Assembly (NCBI GenBank): GCA_946807835.1
Contig: OX327697.1
Location: forward strand, 7,827,001 to 7,891,000
Length of the DNA stretch: 64,000 nt
From: Ailanthus altissimus
Lineage: Eukaryota; Streptophyta; Magnoliopsida; Sapindales; Simaroubaceae
Direction of reading: 5' to 3'
Under the pieces are notes generated by a model. It had not been told where the DNA came from. It saw nothing but the letters and a program-made list of their open reading frames with translations, and searched no databases. Shown here one piece after another: positions 11,937 to 24,785 of this stretch. Position 1 is the stretch's first letter. Each line of letters starts with the position of its first letter. A program made the position numbers and the translations under genes.

Positions 11937-14900
11937 TGTTCGCGAAAATATACACATGCGAATTTGTACCATAAGTGCACGGGTCGTAAGCAAATAATAA
12001 AGTGATGAGTGAGTATTATTCCTATGAGGATTGTGTCCTAAATTAATTCTAAGTACTATGATGTTGGCAACCTAACTTTATTTAGGCTAATCTAAAGGGT
12101 AAGATGAATTATTGAATTAAAAGCAACTTAAAACTAAATAACTTGGTAAAAATAAACATGTGAAAAACACTTATTCAAACCTACAAGTGACCAACTTGGT
12201 GTGTGTGTGTGAATAGCTAAAATTATTAGTCACATGCACTCAGATTAATTTTTGCACACAAGATAATGAATTGGTCTCTATGAGTTTTTTGTTTCATATT
12301 AACATTCCATATGTTTGTTTTTCGCATCACTCTCAACTAATGTAGGCACACACATAATCAAGGATCAAATAAGACTTTAGTTAGCTTGTATAGCTAGGGT
12401 AAGGGTAGGATAAAATGGATCAATTTTGGCTCAACTCACACCATAAAAACACATTTCTTTAGAGATTACACAAACCGAACCATTTGTTTTTACACCCGAT
12501 TTCCCCTAAACTTATTTCTTTGATTCTCTCGCTATTTTGTTGCTCTTCGTTTTCTTTTCTTTTAAGCTAGGGGTATAGCAAACTCAAAACGGTTTTTTGG
12601 ATTTTTTTTCTTTTTATTTTTTTGTTTTTTTTACATATGAGATACTATACCCCCAAACTTAAGCTTTTCACATTTGAACAACTAACATTTATAACTAAAC
12701 CCATAACCATTCTTTAATCCACCCCTTCATTTTTAAAAGTTCACACAACTCTCTAAAAGTGGTGTTATGCCAATGGCGTAATGGGTACTATGAAGGATAA
12801 CAAAAATAGAGACTACGGTAATGATATGGTTAGCAAGGAAAAATGAGTAATTAAGCTCAACGGGGGTGACTAGGGGTAAAATTATACATATGTTGGCTTG
12901 AAAGGCTCAATCAATCCAAAGATGGCCTAAAATTATATCCTTAATTATGTATGCCTTAAGATTTTACCTTGAGTGATGCTCAAATAAGTTCTAGCATGTT
13001 TTTGAGACCCTAATTATTCTTGTGGTGCATAAAAGTCTTTTAAGTAAGCATAAAAACTAAATGATTATAACTATGTGCTCAAAATATCAAGTGGTCACAA
13101 AGTGAAGTCGAACTTATCCTAGATTAGCAAGCAAACAATCATAATATTCATTGTTTCCAAAAGAACGTAGCATTTAAAATCATGCTTTTATTTTATATCA
13201 TTGACTACTAATCATTCAACCAACCCACAACTAAACACTAAAATGAAAAAAATAAAAATTTTCATACAGAACAAACAACTAAAAACAAAAATCGTAATAA
13301 CGTAAGTATTATCAACATGGAAAATGAATGTTTTCTTTCCCCAAACTTAAAGTTGACATTGTCCACAATGACAAAACTAAAAGTAAGTAAAAGAAACTCC
13401 CCTTGTAGACAATGGCTTGATGCTCGAATCGCAAGGAGGAAGTTGTTGCTAGAGTTGGTGCCCAAAACCCTCAATTTTCTTGACTTTTATTTTACGCTCC
13501 ATTGGGTTGCACCATGTTGGCTCTTGTTTTCAATTCTTTTCCATGCATTATGAGGTTCTGAATTGTTGTTTTTGCACACTGCAAGAAAGAAAAACAAACA
13601 TAAAAAGTAGATTAAAATTAAAAATTAAAATACGTATGTGTTACCTCCCAGGAAGTGCTTGATTTATTGTCTCTAGCTAGACTTCTTCTGAGGTTGTGGT
13701 GGAAAATTTGCATTTTTGAGGCATTTTGCCCAAGGAACACTCCTCCTTTATCGTTCTTCAATGTTCACTCAATGGTCTTGCCAATTGTTTTCCTTGATTT
13801 TCTCATTTTGAACTTGCTTGGCAAGAACTAAATATCATGTTTGGAAGTGTGAACCTTGTTGATCTTCAACAAATTGACCTCTTTGTATTCACCTTTAAAA
13901 CAACCACAACAACCCAAACATAACAAAATTTAAAAGAAACAAAATGCCTAAATTAAGATCAAGTTTACCATAATATTAGCACAAATTCAAAATCTACAAT
14001 CTCCAACAACGGCGCTAAAAACTTGTTCACGAAAATATACACACGTGAATTTGTACCGTAAGTGGACAGGTCGTGAGCAAGTAATAAAGTGATGAGTGAG
14101 TATCTTTCCCACGAGAATTGTGTCCTAAATTAATGCTAAGTACAATGATGTTGGCAACCTAACTTTATCTAGGCTAATCTAAAGGGTAAGATGAATTATT
14201 GAATTAAAAGCAACTTAAAACTAAATAACTTGGTAAATTAAAGACATAAGAGATCTATGGCAATAGGGTTCTAGCGACTTGGTTTTCCTCTATTGTTCCT
14301 ATGCCCTTTGTCATTAGTGATCAATAACCAATTTTATGCATTCATTAGTCTAGGATGTATGATTAATCTCATTCCCTCTCCCGAGTTCCAAATGAGATAT
14401 TATGCATATACAACTAAGTTGATATCTCTATCTAACCTGTTATACTTACACGCATTAAGCTACCCTTATGCGACTACCATAAGTTTATTAGTCCACCAAC
14501 TCAACAAACTCAAAGATATACTTTTTACAACCAACATATAGATTAAAATTTCCCAAGCACATAACCTAAATGTTCAAATCATCCAATCCATTTCCCAATA
14601 CAATTAGAAGTATGAAGCACATAAAAAACATAAATGAATAACACAAGATAGTCATTAACTACAAAATGACATCAACACATATTGCTCAATAGAGTTTCAT
14701 CAAGGCCTAGAATATATAATCTAACAACAAAATGATAATCTTGCGATATGGTGAATCCTATAAAAAAGGGATCCTAGAGCATTGATTTCATTATATTCCT
14801 CCTATGTTCTTCCTATCTAGCATTCGTTCAATTCATTAATCAAGGGCTTAAGACTAATCTCACTCCCTCTCCTGAGTGCCGAATGAGATACTATGCATAC

Positions 14901-15997
14901 ATATTCAAGTTGACATCCCTATCTAACTTGTTTACATATACATGCATTACGCAACCCTTAAATTGATTACCCAAGGATTAATTTCATTACCTCTCCCGAG
15001 TGTTAAATAAAATCCAAGGTGTAACGGCACGCCCAAAGTGTTTGTGCCTGTCACGGATTTTATCAAACACTTGGCGTGCACCACATGCAAATCCTAAGGA
15101 AACCATGGTGATTATCTGAGTATTATTAACCTCCTAACTAATAGCAACCTAAGGCTATACTTCTCTCAAATACAATAAATGGGTCAAGCTCTCCCAAGCA
15201 TCAATCAATAAAATTCACAATAACCAATTCATCTTCAAATCAATTGGAAGCATTAAGCATAGAGAAATATAAATGAATTACATGAAAAATATACTAAATC
15301 ATCTAAACATAATATAAATAAAACTACATCAAGCTTTAGAATCAAGTTTAATCACATAACAAATCCAACCATAACTAATATTATCAAGAAATCCATAGAT
15401 ACAAACATTATTCAAAGTTGTAAATTTAAATAAAAGAGAAAATACAAAGTAAAGAAAGAGAAAATCGAATTTAGGGATGTCTCTAAGGTTTCAATCCTTT
15501 AAATGTCTTTAATAATGCTAAAAAAATCTTGGAGACATCATTGTTTCTCTTTAAATTTGAGCTCAAGCCTTGTTCTCTTTTGCAAATTTCATGCCTCCCT
15601 ATTTTTTTTTTTTTGAAAAATGGCTAAAGGGTAGTATTTATAAGTTTTAAATTAGGGCAAGAAAAGAGAGGTTAAAATAGATGGTGGCACCTGGGCGTCG
15701 AGCATTCTGCCAATGGAGCCCGTTTTGGCGCTGAGGCGCCAAATCTTGGGTGATTTAGCGCTAAGGCCAAATCATTGTTTTTGTCACTGTAACGGCACTA
15801 TTCATCCAACACTGTTCATTGCAATGTAGCATTTTGGTCTTTTGCTTGTTTTCTTTGAATTTTCATCCCAAATAGCTCAATTAACTTGAAACCTACAAAA
15901 TAAAATTAATATATATAAAAAGCCATATATTCACATTCAAAATAAGCAATTATCAAATTAATAGGGGTGTAATATCATATATAAAATGTGCTTATCA
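11937..15997 (-). mobile_element. Non-autonomous Athila/Tat-like element, TSD tacct
   Basis: A 4061-bp minus-strand element flanked by perfect duplications tacct at 11932-11936 and 15998-16002. The right (5') LTR is 14024-15997, beginning TGTTCACGAAAATATAC on the plus strand and ending in CTTATCA. The left (3') LTR keeps only its outer 220 bp (11937 to about 12157), closely matching 14024-14240, and then diverges, as if a deletion removed the rest. The interior has no gag or pol. It has noncoding hallmarks of this superfamily: cccccaaactta near 12650, ccccaaacttaaag near 13338, and the acctcccaggaagtgcttg block near 13645. It interrupts the older plus-strand Athila element. Confidence 0.85.
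14000..14017 (-). other. Primer-binding site, Athila/Tat type
   Basis: On the minus strand this reads TAGCGCCGTTGTTGGAGA, close to the TGGCGCCGTTGCCGGGGA site usual in Athila/Tat elements. It lies seven bases inside the LTR that starts at 14024, which fixes the element as minus strand. Confidence 0.8.
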
Positions 15998-16002
15998 TAC
16001 CT

Positions 16003-16347
16003 ACATTAGTAAAGAGTGATACGAAAAGTAAGACTATAGAGTGTTAAATAAATAAAAATTCATAAAGACTATTACATTGACTTGTGTCATAAAATAATTC
16101 GGGTGTATTTAATTAATGATCTTAACTATATACACATACACCAAGTAGGTTATTTGTGGGATAGAAAGAGTGTTAGATTAAAATGTTGGCATATGGAGTT
16201 TCCTGAAGGACTTGTTATTAAGGGAAACTTTTAAGACAAGCTATTGACAAATTATTGACCCATTATATTCATCATTATCTTAGCTTTTTTTTTTCCAGTT
16301 ATGATTGTTTGCTCGAGAACAAGCAAAGTATTAAATTTGGGAGAGTT
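16003..16347 (+). other. 3' end of the Athila interior with polypurine tract
   Basis: This continues the older Athila element after the tacct insertion. At 16303-16347 the sequence reads gtttgctcgagaacaagcaa and then aaatttgggagagtt, the conserved end of Athila/Tat interiors. The purine-rich run at 16333-16347 directly precedes the LTR start and is the likely plus-strand priming site. Confidence 0.7.
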
Positions 16348-17957
16348 TGATGAGTGATTTTATTTATGATATTTTAACTCTTATAACTTGAAAATTGCTC
16401 ATCATGAGTATGAATATAAGGCTTTTCATGTATGTTATTACTATTTTGTAAGTTTCAAGAAAACAAAGTAATAAAATGAGCGAAGATGAAGAAAAAAGGC
16501 AAAATAATTATTTCACAAACCAATCCGCGATTGATAAGAGCATAAATATACTATTATTTTTAGCTCTCCAAATTTAAATTTTGCTCTAAATATTAAATAT
16601 CTAGCTATTTAATTGTATTTTTTATTATAAATAACTGTACAGGGAAAAATGTGAAGCTTCAGGACAACTTGGAGGAAAAATGGATGAGAAATGACAAAGT
16701 TACGCTAGGAAACGTTGGTCGGGCAACTCAGGCTTAGGCGCTATGGCACCCAAGCCTAGATGTTGTGACGTCCCAAGCAGAAGATTGAGCACTACTGTGC
16801 TCAACCCAACCCAAGCTTTGCAATGCCCAACCAAATTCACACCCCCCCGGCTCGAAGTTTCCATGTCTGAGCGTTGTAACACTCAGCCCCCAGTGCTGTG
16901 GTGCTCATACAACAAGTAAAGTACCCTTTTTTGTGTCTTATTTTAACTTGAATTTAAAGGCCTCCAACCCTAGGGTTCCAAAAACCCTAGAAAAGGATAC
17001 ATTTCAGAGCTAAAACACATAATTTTAAAGCTAAACCTAAGGCAAACAAATTCGCATTGCAAAATAAGAGATAAAGCAAGTATTAAAGAATTCAAGAATA
17101 AGATTTGTACATTTGAATCCGAAGAAAGAAAAGTAATTTAGGGCGTCTACTTGTGTTATTTCTTTCTTCTCTTAGATATATAATCTTGTTCAAGATATTT
17201 TCAAATATTTACTTTGATACTCTTGGGTTAATCATGAACTAAACTCTTTTTTATCTAAGGTTGGACTATTTAACCTAGTATGTAGTTGAATTTTATTAAC
17301 TCTTAGTTTATAAATTTAATACATATAATTGATTCATTCTATCTTGAGTTTAATGCTTTTACTATACCTGATCAATATTTGAATGATTGAGAAACCATGA
17401 TACACTCGATGGAGGAATTAATGTGTTTAGCCTAGGATAGTTTAATGTATGATCATAGGGTAACAACTATGAATTTCATGTAGGATAAAAATATAACTAG
17501 ATGGCATGTATGGTTTGATTTAGACCTGTTCTTAATGAATTGCATTCTACATAGACATATAGGTAATTATTAAGGTATAATATAGTCACTTGACCATCGA
17601 CAGAGGCTAGTGATAAGATTAGAGTCTATCTAATGAATTTATATTAAGAGATTAGCTAAGAGGTTAATGAGTCCAATGAAATATTAGAGGATAAGTTAAA
17701 ATCCTAGATTGCCTTTAAATTGGTGAATTTAACCCTTAGCTTGCTTTTGTTATTAATTAGGTTTAATTTGATAAATTAGGTTAAGTAGTTACAATTCAAT
17801 TTTAGATTTTTCTTGATAAAAGTAAGTAGAATTAATTTTAGTAATTAATTAAGAGAAATAGATTAAATAATCCCCGTGGGAATGATAATTTGGACTTAAT
17901 TCTTATATTATTGATAATATAGCATGTATTTACGTTTAGTTATTATTGCATATATCA
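16348..17957 (+). mobile_element. 3' LTR of the older Athila-like element
   Basis: About 1610 bp, starting TGATGAGTGATTTTATT right after the polypurine tract and ending TATATCA. It contains a GC-richer island near 16720-16910 and the conserved 3' text tccccgtgggaatgata near 17870. It is related to the solo LTRs at 9572 and 26427 (reversed) and to the LTR piece ending at 55381. The five bases after it are acgac. No matching duplication can be tested because the 5' end is lost. The frame at 16700-16882 is an artefact of the GC-rich island. Confidence 0.75.
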
Positions 17958-18199
17958 ACGACTTGGGAGCAAGAATGGAAAGAACATGTCGCACCTCTAA
18001 GCCACGACCTTAATTCTTTAAGTTGTGCCCTAGCTCATCCAAAACCTCCAGGCGATGGCCGGGGCCCCAACTTGTCTAAAGGCTCCAGGTAGTAAACCCT
18101 AACTGCCCAGGCAGTGGCTGCAGCCTGGATCGAGGATAGGTCATGGCCTCAACGGCATAGCTAGCACATTAGGTGACCTAGTTTTCTATGCCCTAAAAT
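17958..18199. other. GC-richer unassigned segment
   Basis: No reading frame or gene. It carries words such as ggcgatggccggggcccc and ccaggcagtggctgcagcc, similar in style to the GC islands of nearby LTRs. It may be the upstream part of the LTR fragment that follows, but its left limit could not be placed. Confidence 0.35.
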
Positions 18200-19192
18200 T
18201 TTGCCCTATTTAAAGCCTATAAATAAAAAACCTAGAGGCCGTTATTCAAAATATGAAAATAAAGAGCACAAAATTATGATTTTAAGACAATTTCCACAGA
18301 TCATTGAGCTATTTTCTAGAGAGATACTTGAAGACTGAAGATTCTTGACGGATTCAAGATTTAAAGATCATCTTCATAAGAGTTTTTCTTCCTTTTCTAT
18401 TTTTCCTTGTTGAAATAAAGTTTATATTTGTGAATAATTTTAAACATGTTTGCAACTATGAATTGTTTAAAGATTTTATTAATAGGGTGTATTTATGTTT
18501 AGTTAAACTTTTATTCTATGGCCTGATGTAGCTCTATTCATACTATATTTTGATTATTTAGTTAATTATTAACAAAGTTAAGTTCAATTCATTTATGTTT
18601 CTCTATGTTTAATCGTTCTAATTTATTAAGAAATAAATCAGTTGTTTTAGATTATTGGGTCTTAATACTCAAAAAAGATTGACTCATGTATCAGATTTGA
18701 GAAACATAACCTTGGCTGTTATTGAGTTTAGGAGGCCAATAGCGCTTGAGTAATTAATTTAAGGGTTGTGTAATAAATGTATACGTAGATAAGTTAGATT
18801 GGATGTCAACTTGAATATGTATGCTAGTATTTCATTTAACGCTTGAAAAAGGTAATGAGATTGATCTTAACCCCTTGATTAATGAATTGAAATGAATTAG
18901 TTAATAATTACTAAATATGTATAAGATAAGAGGAATAGAGTGAAATTAAGACCCTACAATCCCTTTTATTTTAGATTCTCCATCTTGTAAGATTGTCAAT
19001 TTGTTTAGTTTAATTTTCATTGTTTTTCACAATTAACTTAGAATTGAGATATCTTAGATAAGATTAAGTAGTGAAAACATACAATAATTAACATTAATTT
19101 GAGATAACAATCATCGTGGGACAATACTTTATTGACTTCTTTATTACTTGCTCACATCTTGTGCACTTGCAATTTTGTATATGTATGTGTCA
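18200..19192 (+). mobile_element. Truncated LTR, same family as the 11937 element
   Basis: Reversed, 14820-14950 of the minus-strand LTR matches 18780-18900 here (text around ggatgtcaacttgaatatgta and gagattgatcttaacccct). The right end has cgtgggac, a ttattacttgctcac segment, gtgcacttgc and a terminal TGTGTCA at 19192, as in related LTRs. A TATA-like ctataaataaa lies near 18217. The left end could not be defined and no target duplication was found, so it is taken as a truncated or solo copy. Confidence 0.6.
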
Positions 19193-20205
19193 ATAAATAG
19201 TGGGGTATTAATCCTTTTAGGTCCTAAGTTTGAGTCCAATAAGCTTTTTTTCTTCAATTATTACATCTTAAAGATTAAATATAATATAATAGAATGGAAT
19301 GTAAATTAAAACCAAGTAGTAGTTATGTTGGTAATGTTGAGGAAATTAACTCTCCAGTTATAGGTTCAAATCCAAGGCAATGATCAGTCTTGCCCTTAAA
19401 TTATGGCCTTAAAGACACATTCACTCCAATAAAAGTTTTAATACTCAATTTTGCCTTAATCCATCAAATTTTGTCATCAGCTTTGATGATGAAAGGATAA
19501 AATAATAATCTATCCAAGCAAATAATATATGAAAACTCAGTTAGCTATGGTGGTAAACTAGTAATTGTATGTTTAGAGCACTTTCTATTCAAACTAATAA
19601 AAAATTTTGACGAATTAGAGCAAAATTGGGTAATAAAATTTTATTTAGATAAAAGTATCTTTGATGTTATAAGTTTGGGGTATGTATGACATTTTCCCTT
19701 CAAATCCAATTCAATTATTATTTTTTTAATTAATTTTTGTAAAACATAAAAAATTAAAAACTGAATTGAATTGATAAAAAAATTTAGGTCAATTTTTATA
19801 ATATCTTTGTTTTTTTAGATTTTTTTAGGAAAATTAAATAACCGCAATTCGATCCTATTCTAATCGAAATCGGACCAAGTTGAACTGTGCACACCTTAAC
19901 CATAAAATTAGTGGACTCTAAACAATGTATGCCATATGTTCTATGGACTCCACTCAGTATTCCACGGCTTCAAATTTGAGCTAGCTCTTAAAATAATGAA
20001 ATAATAAAATCTTATAAATCTCTCTTGAAAAGGGAAGGAATCCTCACTCAAAATTGGCACGTGTCATGGATAAAACATATATTTAGCCCTTAGACATCTC
20101 CGGCTCAAGTTGATTAAAAGGGAGTAACTTCTTTATTCTCTCATATTTAGAGAATTCATCACATAACATTCATCTCACCGGCTTATAACTTTCTTTTACT
20201 ACTCT
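19193..20205. other. Intergenic sequence, nothing recognised
   Basis: AT-rich sequence with no long reading frame and no repeat hallmark that I could place. It ends at the target duplication of the TRIM. Confidence 0.5.
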
Positions 20206-20924
20206 TGCTAAGATAAATAAAGTCCCACATTGGCTAGAAATGAGGAGGATTATGGATTTATAAGGAGTAAACCATATCTCCATTGGTATGAGACCTTTTG
20301 GGTAGAGCCCAAGAGTAAAACCATGAGGGCTTAGGCCCAAAGTGGACAATATCATACCAATGTGGAGATATGTGTGGTTTGTTGGACTCCTGACAATGGT
20401 ATCAGAGCCATGCCTCAGTGTTGCCATGTGGTGAAAATCCTCGGTGCCGAATGAGAATATAGTAAGCATGGTATTCTCCATTGTTTGCGCTGGATTCGTG
20501 TTGTGCTCTATGGACAGGCGCTGTTGTGCTTCGAGCTTCACAAAAAGCGTGTGTAGCTAGTGCAGTAATGCGAAGTTGACCTGATAGAGCGGGCTTTCAA
20601 TAGTAGGTGGTACTCTAGTGCTTCACGTAAGATGTGAGCGGTCAATGCAGTGAAGATGAGTAGCAGACTATTGGGAGAGTGGATGGAATATTGTTTGAGG
20701 GGAGGCTGAGTAATCCTTTGTTTGAGGGGAGGATTGTTAAGGCAAACAAAGTCTCACATTGGCTAGAAATGGGGAGGATCATGGGTTTATAAGGAATAAA
20801 CCATATCTTCATTGGTATGAGGCCTTTTGGGTAGAGCCCAAGAGTAAAATCATAAGAGCTTAGGCCCAAAGTAAACAATATCATACCAATGTGGAGATAT
20901 GTGTAGTTTGTTGGACTCCTGACA
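20206..20924 (+). mobile_element. Complete TRIM retrotransposon, TSD actct
   Basis: A 719-bp terminal-repeat retrotransposon in miniature. The LTRs are 20206-20395 and 20735-20924, each exactly 190 bp and highly similar, starting TGCTAAG/TGTTAAG and ending CTGACA. The primer site TGGTATCAGAGCCA is at 20397-20410 and a purine tract GAGGGGAGGAT at 20724-20734. Perfect duplications actct flank it at 20201-20205 and 20925-20929. The 339-bp interior has no coding capacity, so movement would depend on proteins of other elements. Minus-strand frames of 123 and 98 residues (20170-20541 and 20642-20938) share peptides only because both cross the LTRs; they are not genes. Confidence 0.95.
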
Positions 20925-20929
20925 ACTCT

Positions 20930-22478
20930 CTCTTCCATATTGTTTCTCTGGGGGAAAATCCTAGAAGCAAAAATCTAATCCAGCTCCAATTAACTGGCAT
21001 ATTGAAGTGTCGTCATCAGCACCATTGTCGCACCAATGACTGATGCTTATTTCCTCCTTTTGCAAGCTCAAGCTCTCCTTATTTAGGTCGATCTCAGTAG
21101 AACTCAACTCCAAATCACCTTAAGTACTCAAAACCTTATTAGTCTTCTTCCACAAATCAAATCATTTGATTGGCCTTGATTTCATACTAAAAAATTAAAT
21201 TCTAAATGTTAATGTTAATGTTTTAGGCAACTAAATTTAGGCACAAATAAAAATTGTTTAAATTTCTATGCTATGTACTGAAGTGTTCATTTTTTAGTAT
21301 GAATAAGATTCAAACTACTGTAAAATCTTTGGAACCACTTAAAAATTTTACCCAACTAATCCATTAATTTTTAAATATATGAGCTGATTTCAACTCAATC
21401 AAACTTGAATGATTGAAATTGAAATGATCTCTTCTCCGTCATGACTAATATGTGGAGGCTATAGCTTCATTGAGCATGTGTGCTGATGCGTGAGAGAGTA
21501 GTCGAAATCATTATTATTAAATGGGTGAGGCAATACATGAATGCGTAGCTCGAATACAAGAAAGTGAGTAATCAATGTGGTTTAAGGCTCACAAGTCGCA
21601 TGTGAGTTTTGAAGTCTGAGTCTGTTCCCAATTGAATTCTGATGAAGTGGCGTATAAACCATGCGTGTGTGTCATTGAGATTCATTAGAGACTTCCCAAA
21701 GTCCCCAATTCCTTCCCATTGTTGAAATGGAAAATGGGGTAACACCCGCTTCGCTTACATATAGGTTAATGATTTGGAATATCAAACGACAAAGTTCTAT
21801 GTTTTTTTTTTATTGGTGATAAATGTTTGTGGGTAAAATATTTACATTTACGTCCACGTTACTAAAATGGGAAACTAAAGGGGCGTGGATTATAGTCGAT
21901 GGTTTTGTTTAAATGAATGAGTGGGACTTTGTGATTAAGATGGATTTTGGCTATAATATTCTGTGCCTATGAATGAGTGGGACTTTCTTTTTTTTTTTTA
22001 AATAATTAATTTCGTTTAGTCCTGTGCATTTTAATATTCACTTTAATTTTGTTTCTTAATAAAAAATATCCTCCATGTAAGCACCTCACTCACGTACTAT
22101 ACGCATCAGGCTGGTTAGAAAATCAAATTCAAAATCTTTCTGATTTGATTTATGAGTTGTCAGCCAAATCTTCCATTTCTTTTATATCTTTATTTTCCTT
22201 TCAATTCTAAATGCAAATCAAGAAAAGCAATGAAAGAGCTTTTCAACAAAATATGAACCCCAAAGGACACACCAATATTGCAGAGGTGGGTAACAAAAGG
22301 ATATTATTTAGAAAACGTAAATTACCTTCACAGCAGAATTCCTGTGAAACCCCAAAAAAATTGACAGCAAAAGCAAGCATGAAACCTAAAAGCATGGAGA
22401 AAAGAACCAGGTTAATTTGAAATGCTATGAGCCCTTCTTCACAATGGCTGGCAATTCTGAAGTTATAGATTTCCCATG
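20930..22478. other. Intergenic sequence downstream of the amidotransferase gene
   Basis: No gene is recognised. The part next to 22478 includes the gene's 3' untranslated region and terminator, which I could not delimit. Opposing frames at 22211-22482 have no supporting features. Confidence 0.5.
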
Positions 22479-24070
22479 TCACGAGGAGTCATCATTCACA
22501 AAGCATGGAGCTTTTTTTTCCAGCACTTCCGAACATATGTGGCCCATCATAAAGTAGAAAGACATGAGATCGGATAACTGATCCACTGACATTTTCTCAA
22601 TCACTGTCCTCGCTAATCTTTCTCTTTCCTCATTCAACTTCAATCTCTGAATATAAGAATTTGCATTCCTCACAGTCGCTCCCATTTGCTTTAATCTAGT
22701 CTCCTGTTGCAAACTCAGAGCTGTATTTGACTGCAGATTATTAACGTTTACATTAGATATAAGATCACATGATAGATACTACGAATTAAAAACCGGCAAT
22801 TTGGATATAATGATATCGATATGATCAATCAAGCATTTTGTATGATACCTGAAGAAATTCTGCTCCCGCTTCAAGTTCAGATTCTTTTGATGGATGCATC
22901 CCACTGCCAGTGATGTATATAATTTTTGCCAATGAGAAACTTCGAACTATAGTTTTTCTTCTGTTCTCCATTTCTTGGTTGAGATTTAAAGGCTTTGGGA
23001 CAGAAGTTGCACTATTGATCTTTTTTTGGTAAGCAATCACTGCCTTCACAAATTCCTGCACAATTTCCATCACAATCGAAAAGTCAATAAATTAAAATTG
23101 AAACAAAATTTTAAATGTATCAAAAGTCACACTGCAGAATTAGAAAACCTGATAAGCAGATGGGCATCCTGGATAATCAAATTCATCCAAATCAGGCCGC
23201 CTCATTCGCTCTGGATGAAATTGCAGTCCCATTATAAACTTACCCTCTTCAGGATTATAAGCATTAGGATCATAGAATCCTTCAATCAAACCATCAGGCG
23301 CAAAAGCCATAGGCACAAAACGTTGAGCTAATCTCTTAACACCTTGGTGATGATAACTATTAACCCAAATCTCCATTTTCTCTTCCTTCAGAGAATCCTT
23401 AAACCAGTCATGCAAAGGAGTGCCCTTCACAACTTTCACCAAATGTCTATGCCCATCATAATTATCATAATCAATGTGCACAACTCTCTGATTTTGAGGG
23501 CACTTTTTCGATAGCTCCTTCTCTAGGTCCTGGTAAAGGGTACCCCCACATGCAACATTTAAGACTTGTGACCCTCTACAAATTCCCAAATAAGGTATGT
23601 TTCTTTCAAGGCAAAGCTTTGCTAGCCTCAACTCAATTGAATCCTTTTCTTTATCGATTGCAGTATCGCTCGTATGCATTCTCCTGATTTCTTCTAATTC
23701 TTCCTGTGAAAGACCTGACGTTTCGGCTTCGTATAACGATGGATCAATATCTTCTCCTTCACAAAGAAGCACGCCGTGAATTGGCTCAAAGCTATCTAAT
23801 AACATATGCACACCGCTAACCCGGGGCACAATAACTGGTACTGCACCATAGCCAACAATAAGATCAAGATGATATTCACCTGTAAATGGATCGCACACAA
23901 AAAGAAGATTTTCAGTATGCAAAAGATCAAAGAAATGTAGAATCAGAACTAAATATAAAATATTTGAGAAATGACATACCAACAAAATCTACGAACTTGT
24001 TCTTGCGAACGCTGCGTCTAGAGACGATGAGTACACGAGGAAGGATCACGGAGAGATCATTAGAAGCCAT
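22479..24070 (-). CDS. GAT1_2.1: Class I glutamine amidotransferase, GAT1_2.1-like
   Basis: Four exons on the minus strand: 23980-24070, 23149-23879, 22849-23055 and 22479-22730, with introns of 100, 93 and 118 nt and GT-AG ends. Frame is kept throughout and gives 426 residues, starting [14 protein letters not shown] and ending DDSS. The amidotransferase (peptidase C26-type) domain covers about residues 10-275. The nucleophile elbow GICRGSQ puts the catalytic Cys at 131, and QFHPE gives His252 and Glu254. The family motifs [11 protein letters not shown] (70-80) and NSYHHQG (204-210) are present. Exons 3-4 encode a charged, probably helical C-terminal region of about 150 residues with no known catalytic motif. 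In Arabidopsis the relative GAT1_2.1 is a nitrogen-responsive protein that acts on glutamine; the same role here is inferred. No stop or frameshift is seen, so the gene is probably functional. Confidence 0.93.
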
Positions 24071-24140
24071 AAGAATTAAATGGGATGGTTAGATATAATT
24101 AAAAGCTACGTTAGTGTTGGATTTTGTTAAGCTCTGTGTT

Positions 24141-24150
24141 GTATTTATAT
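24141..24150 (-). promoter_or_regulatory. Probable TATA box of the amidotransferase gene
   Basis: On the minus strand this reads ATATAAATAC, 71 bp upstream of the ATG at 24070, a normal spacing for a plant gene with a short 5' leader. Further upstream, 24515-24522 contains ACACGTGG, an ABRE/G-box-like word; its use is not shown. Confidence 0.6.
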
Positions 24151-24159
24151 GAAAAGAGA

Positions 24160-24785
24160 GAACAATTTAAAATCGAATAGGGTTTCATTTGCTAATTAGT
24201 TTGGAAAGTAGGACTAGGACATGTGCATAGAGTCCAGTCGCCGCGTCTAATCTCCATTTCCTAGTGAATTAGGATCTGCGTTTTCTTTTATATTTTTCAT
24301 TCACCTTTGCTGTTTTCTTTTTTCATTTAACACAAATGAAGGTATTCAAATGCGATTAATATGTATTATATAAATATAATTAAAATTTTGAAGAAATGAA
24401 TGAAAATGGGTAATATATGATCAACAAGGTGCAACGCGTTATGGCTTGGTGAGTACGTAAATGATTGTTTTACAGAGAACAAGGCCCGGGTTTACTGAAG
24501 TTGAAGAATGAAGGTGATTTACACGTGGCAAGCTAATGCTTATCATGATTCTGAGGGAGGCACGTCTGAGGCGGGTCAAAGCTGATGTGGGAGCAGGTAA
24601 GCTTTTCTTTTATAAGGAACAGATAAAGCTTATTATTAATTGGATTTGCATATGATGTGGCTAAACAATCGTTCGGTGGGCCGGTTTGGAATGGTTTGAT
24701 TCGTGAGAAAAAATTTATAATACTTGTAAAGTAGATACAAATAATACGTATCAATTAATCAATTATAAAAATATTAATTCATTCA
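24160..24785. other. Upstream region of the amidotransferase gene
   Basis: No gene seen. It probably holds the promoter of the minus-strand amidotransferase gene. The minus-strand frame at 24533-24754 has no recognisable feature. Confidence 0.45.

Noticed and set aside
20170..20938. Two minus-strand frames of 123 and 98 residues with similar peptides, like a duplicated gene
   Set aside because: The shared peptides come from the two 190-bp LTRs of the TRIM read on the opposite strand. There is no domain and the element structure explains the repeat fully.
22211..22482. Frames on both strands next to the amidotransferase stop codon considered as an additional exon
   Set aside because: The exon 4 frame already ends with a TGA at 22479-22481, and no splice signal or conserved motif supports a further exon.
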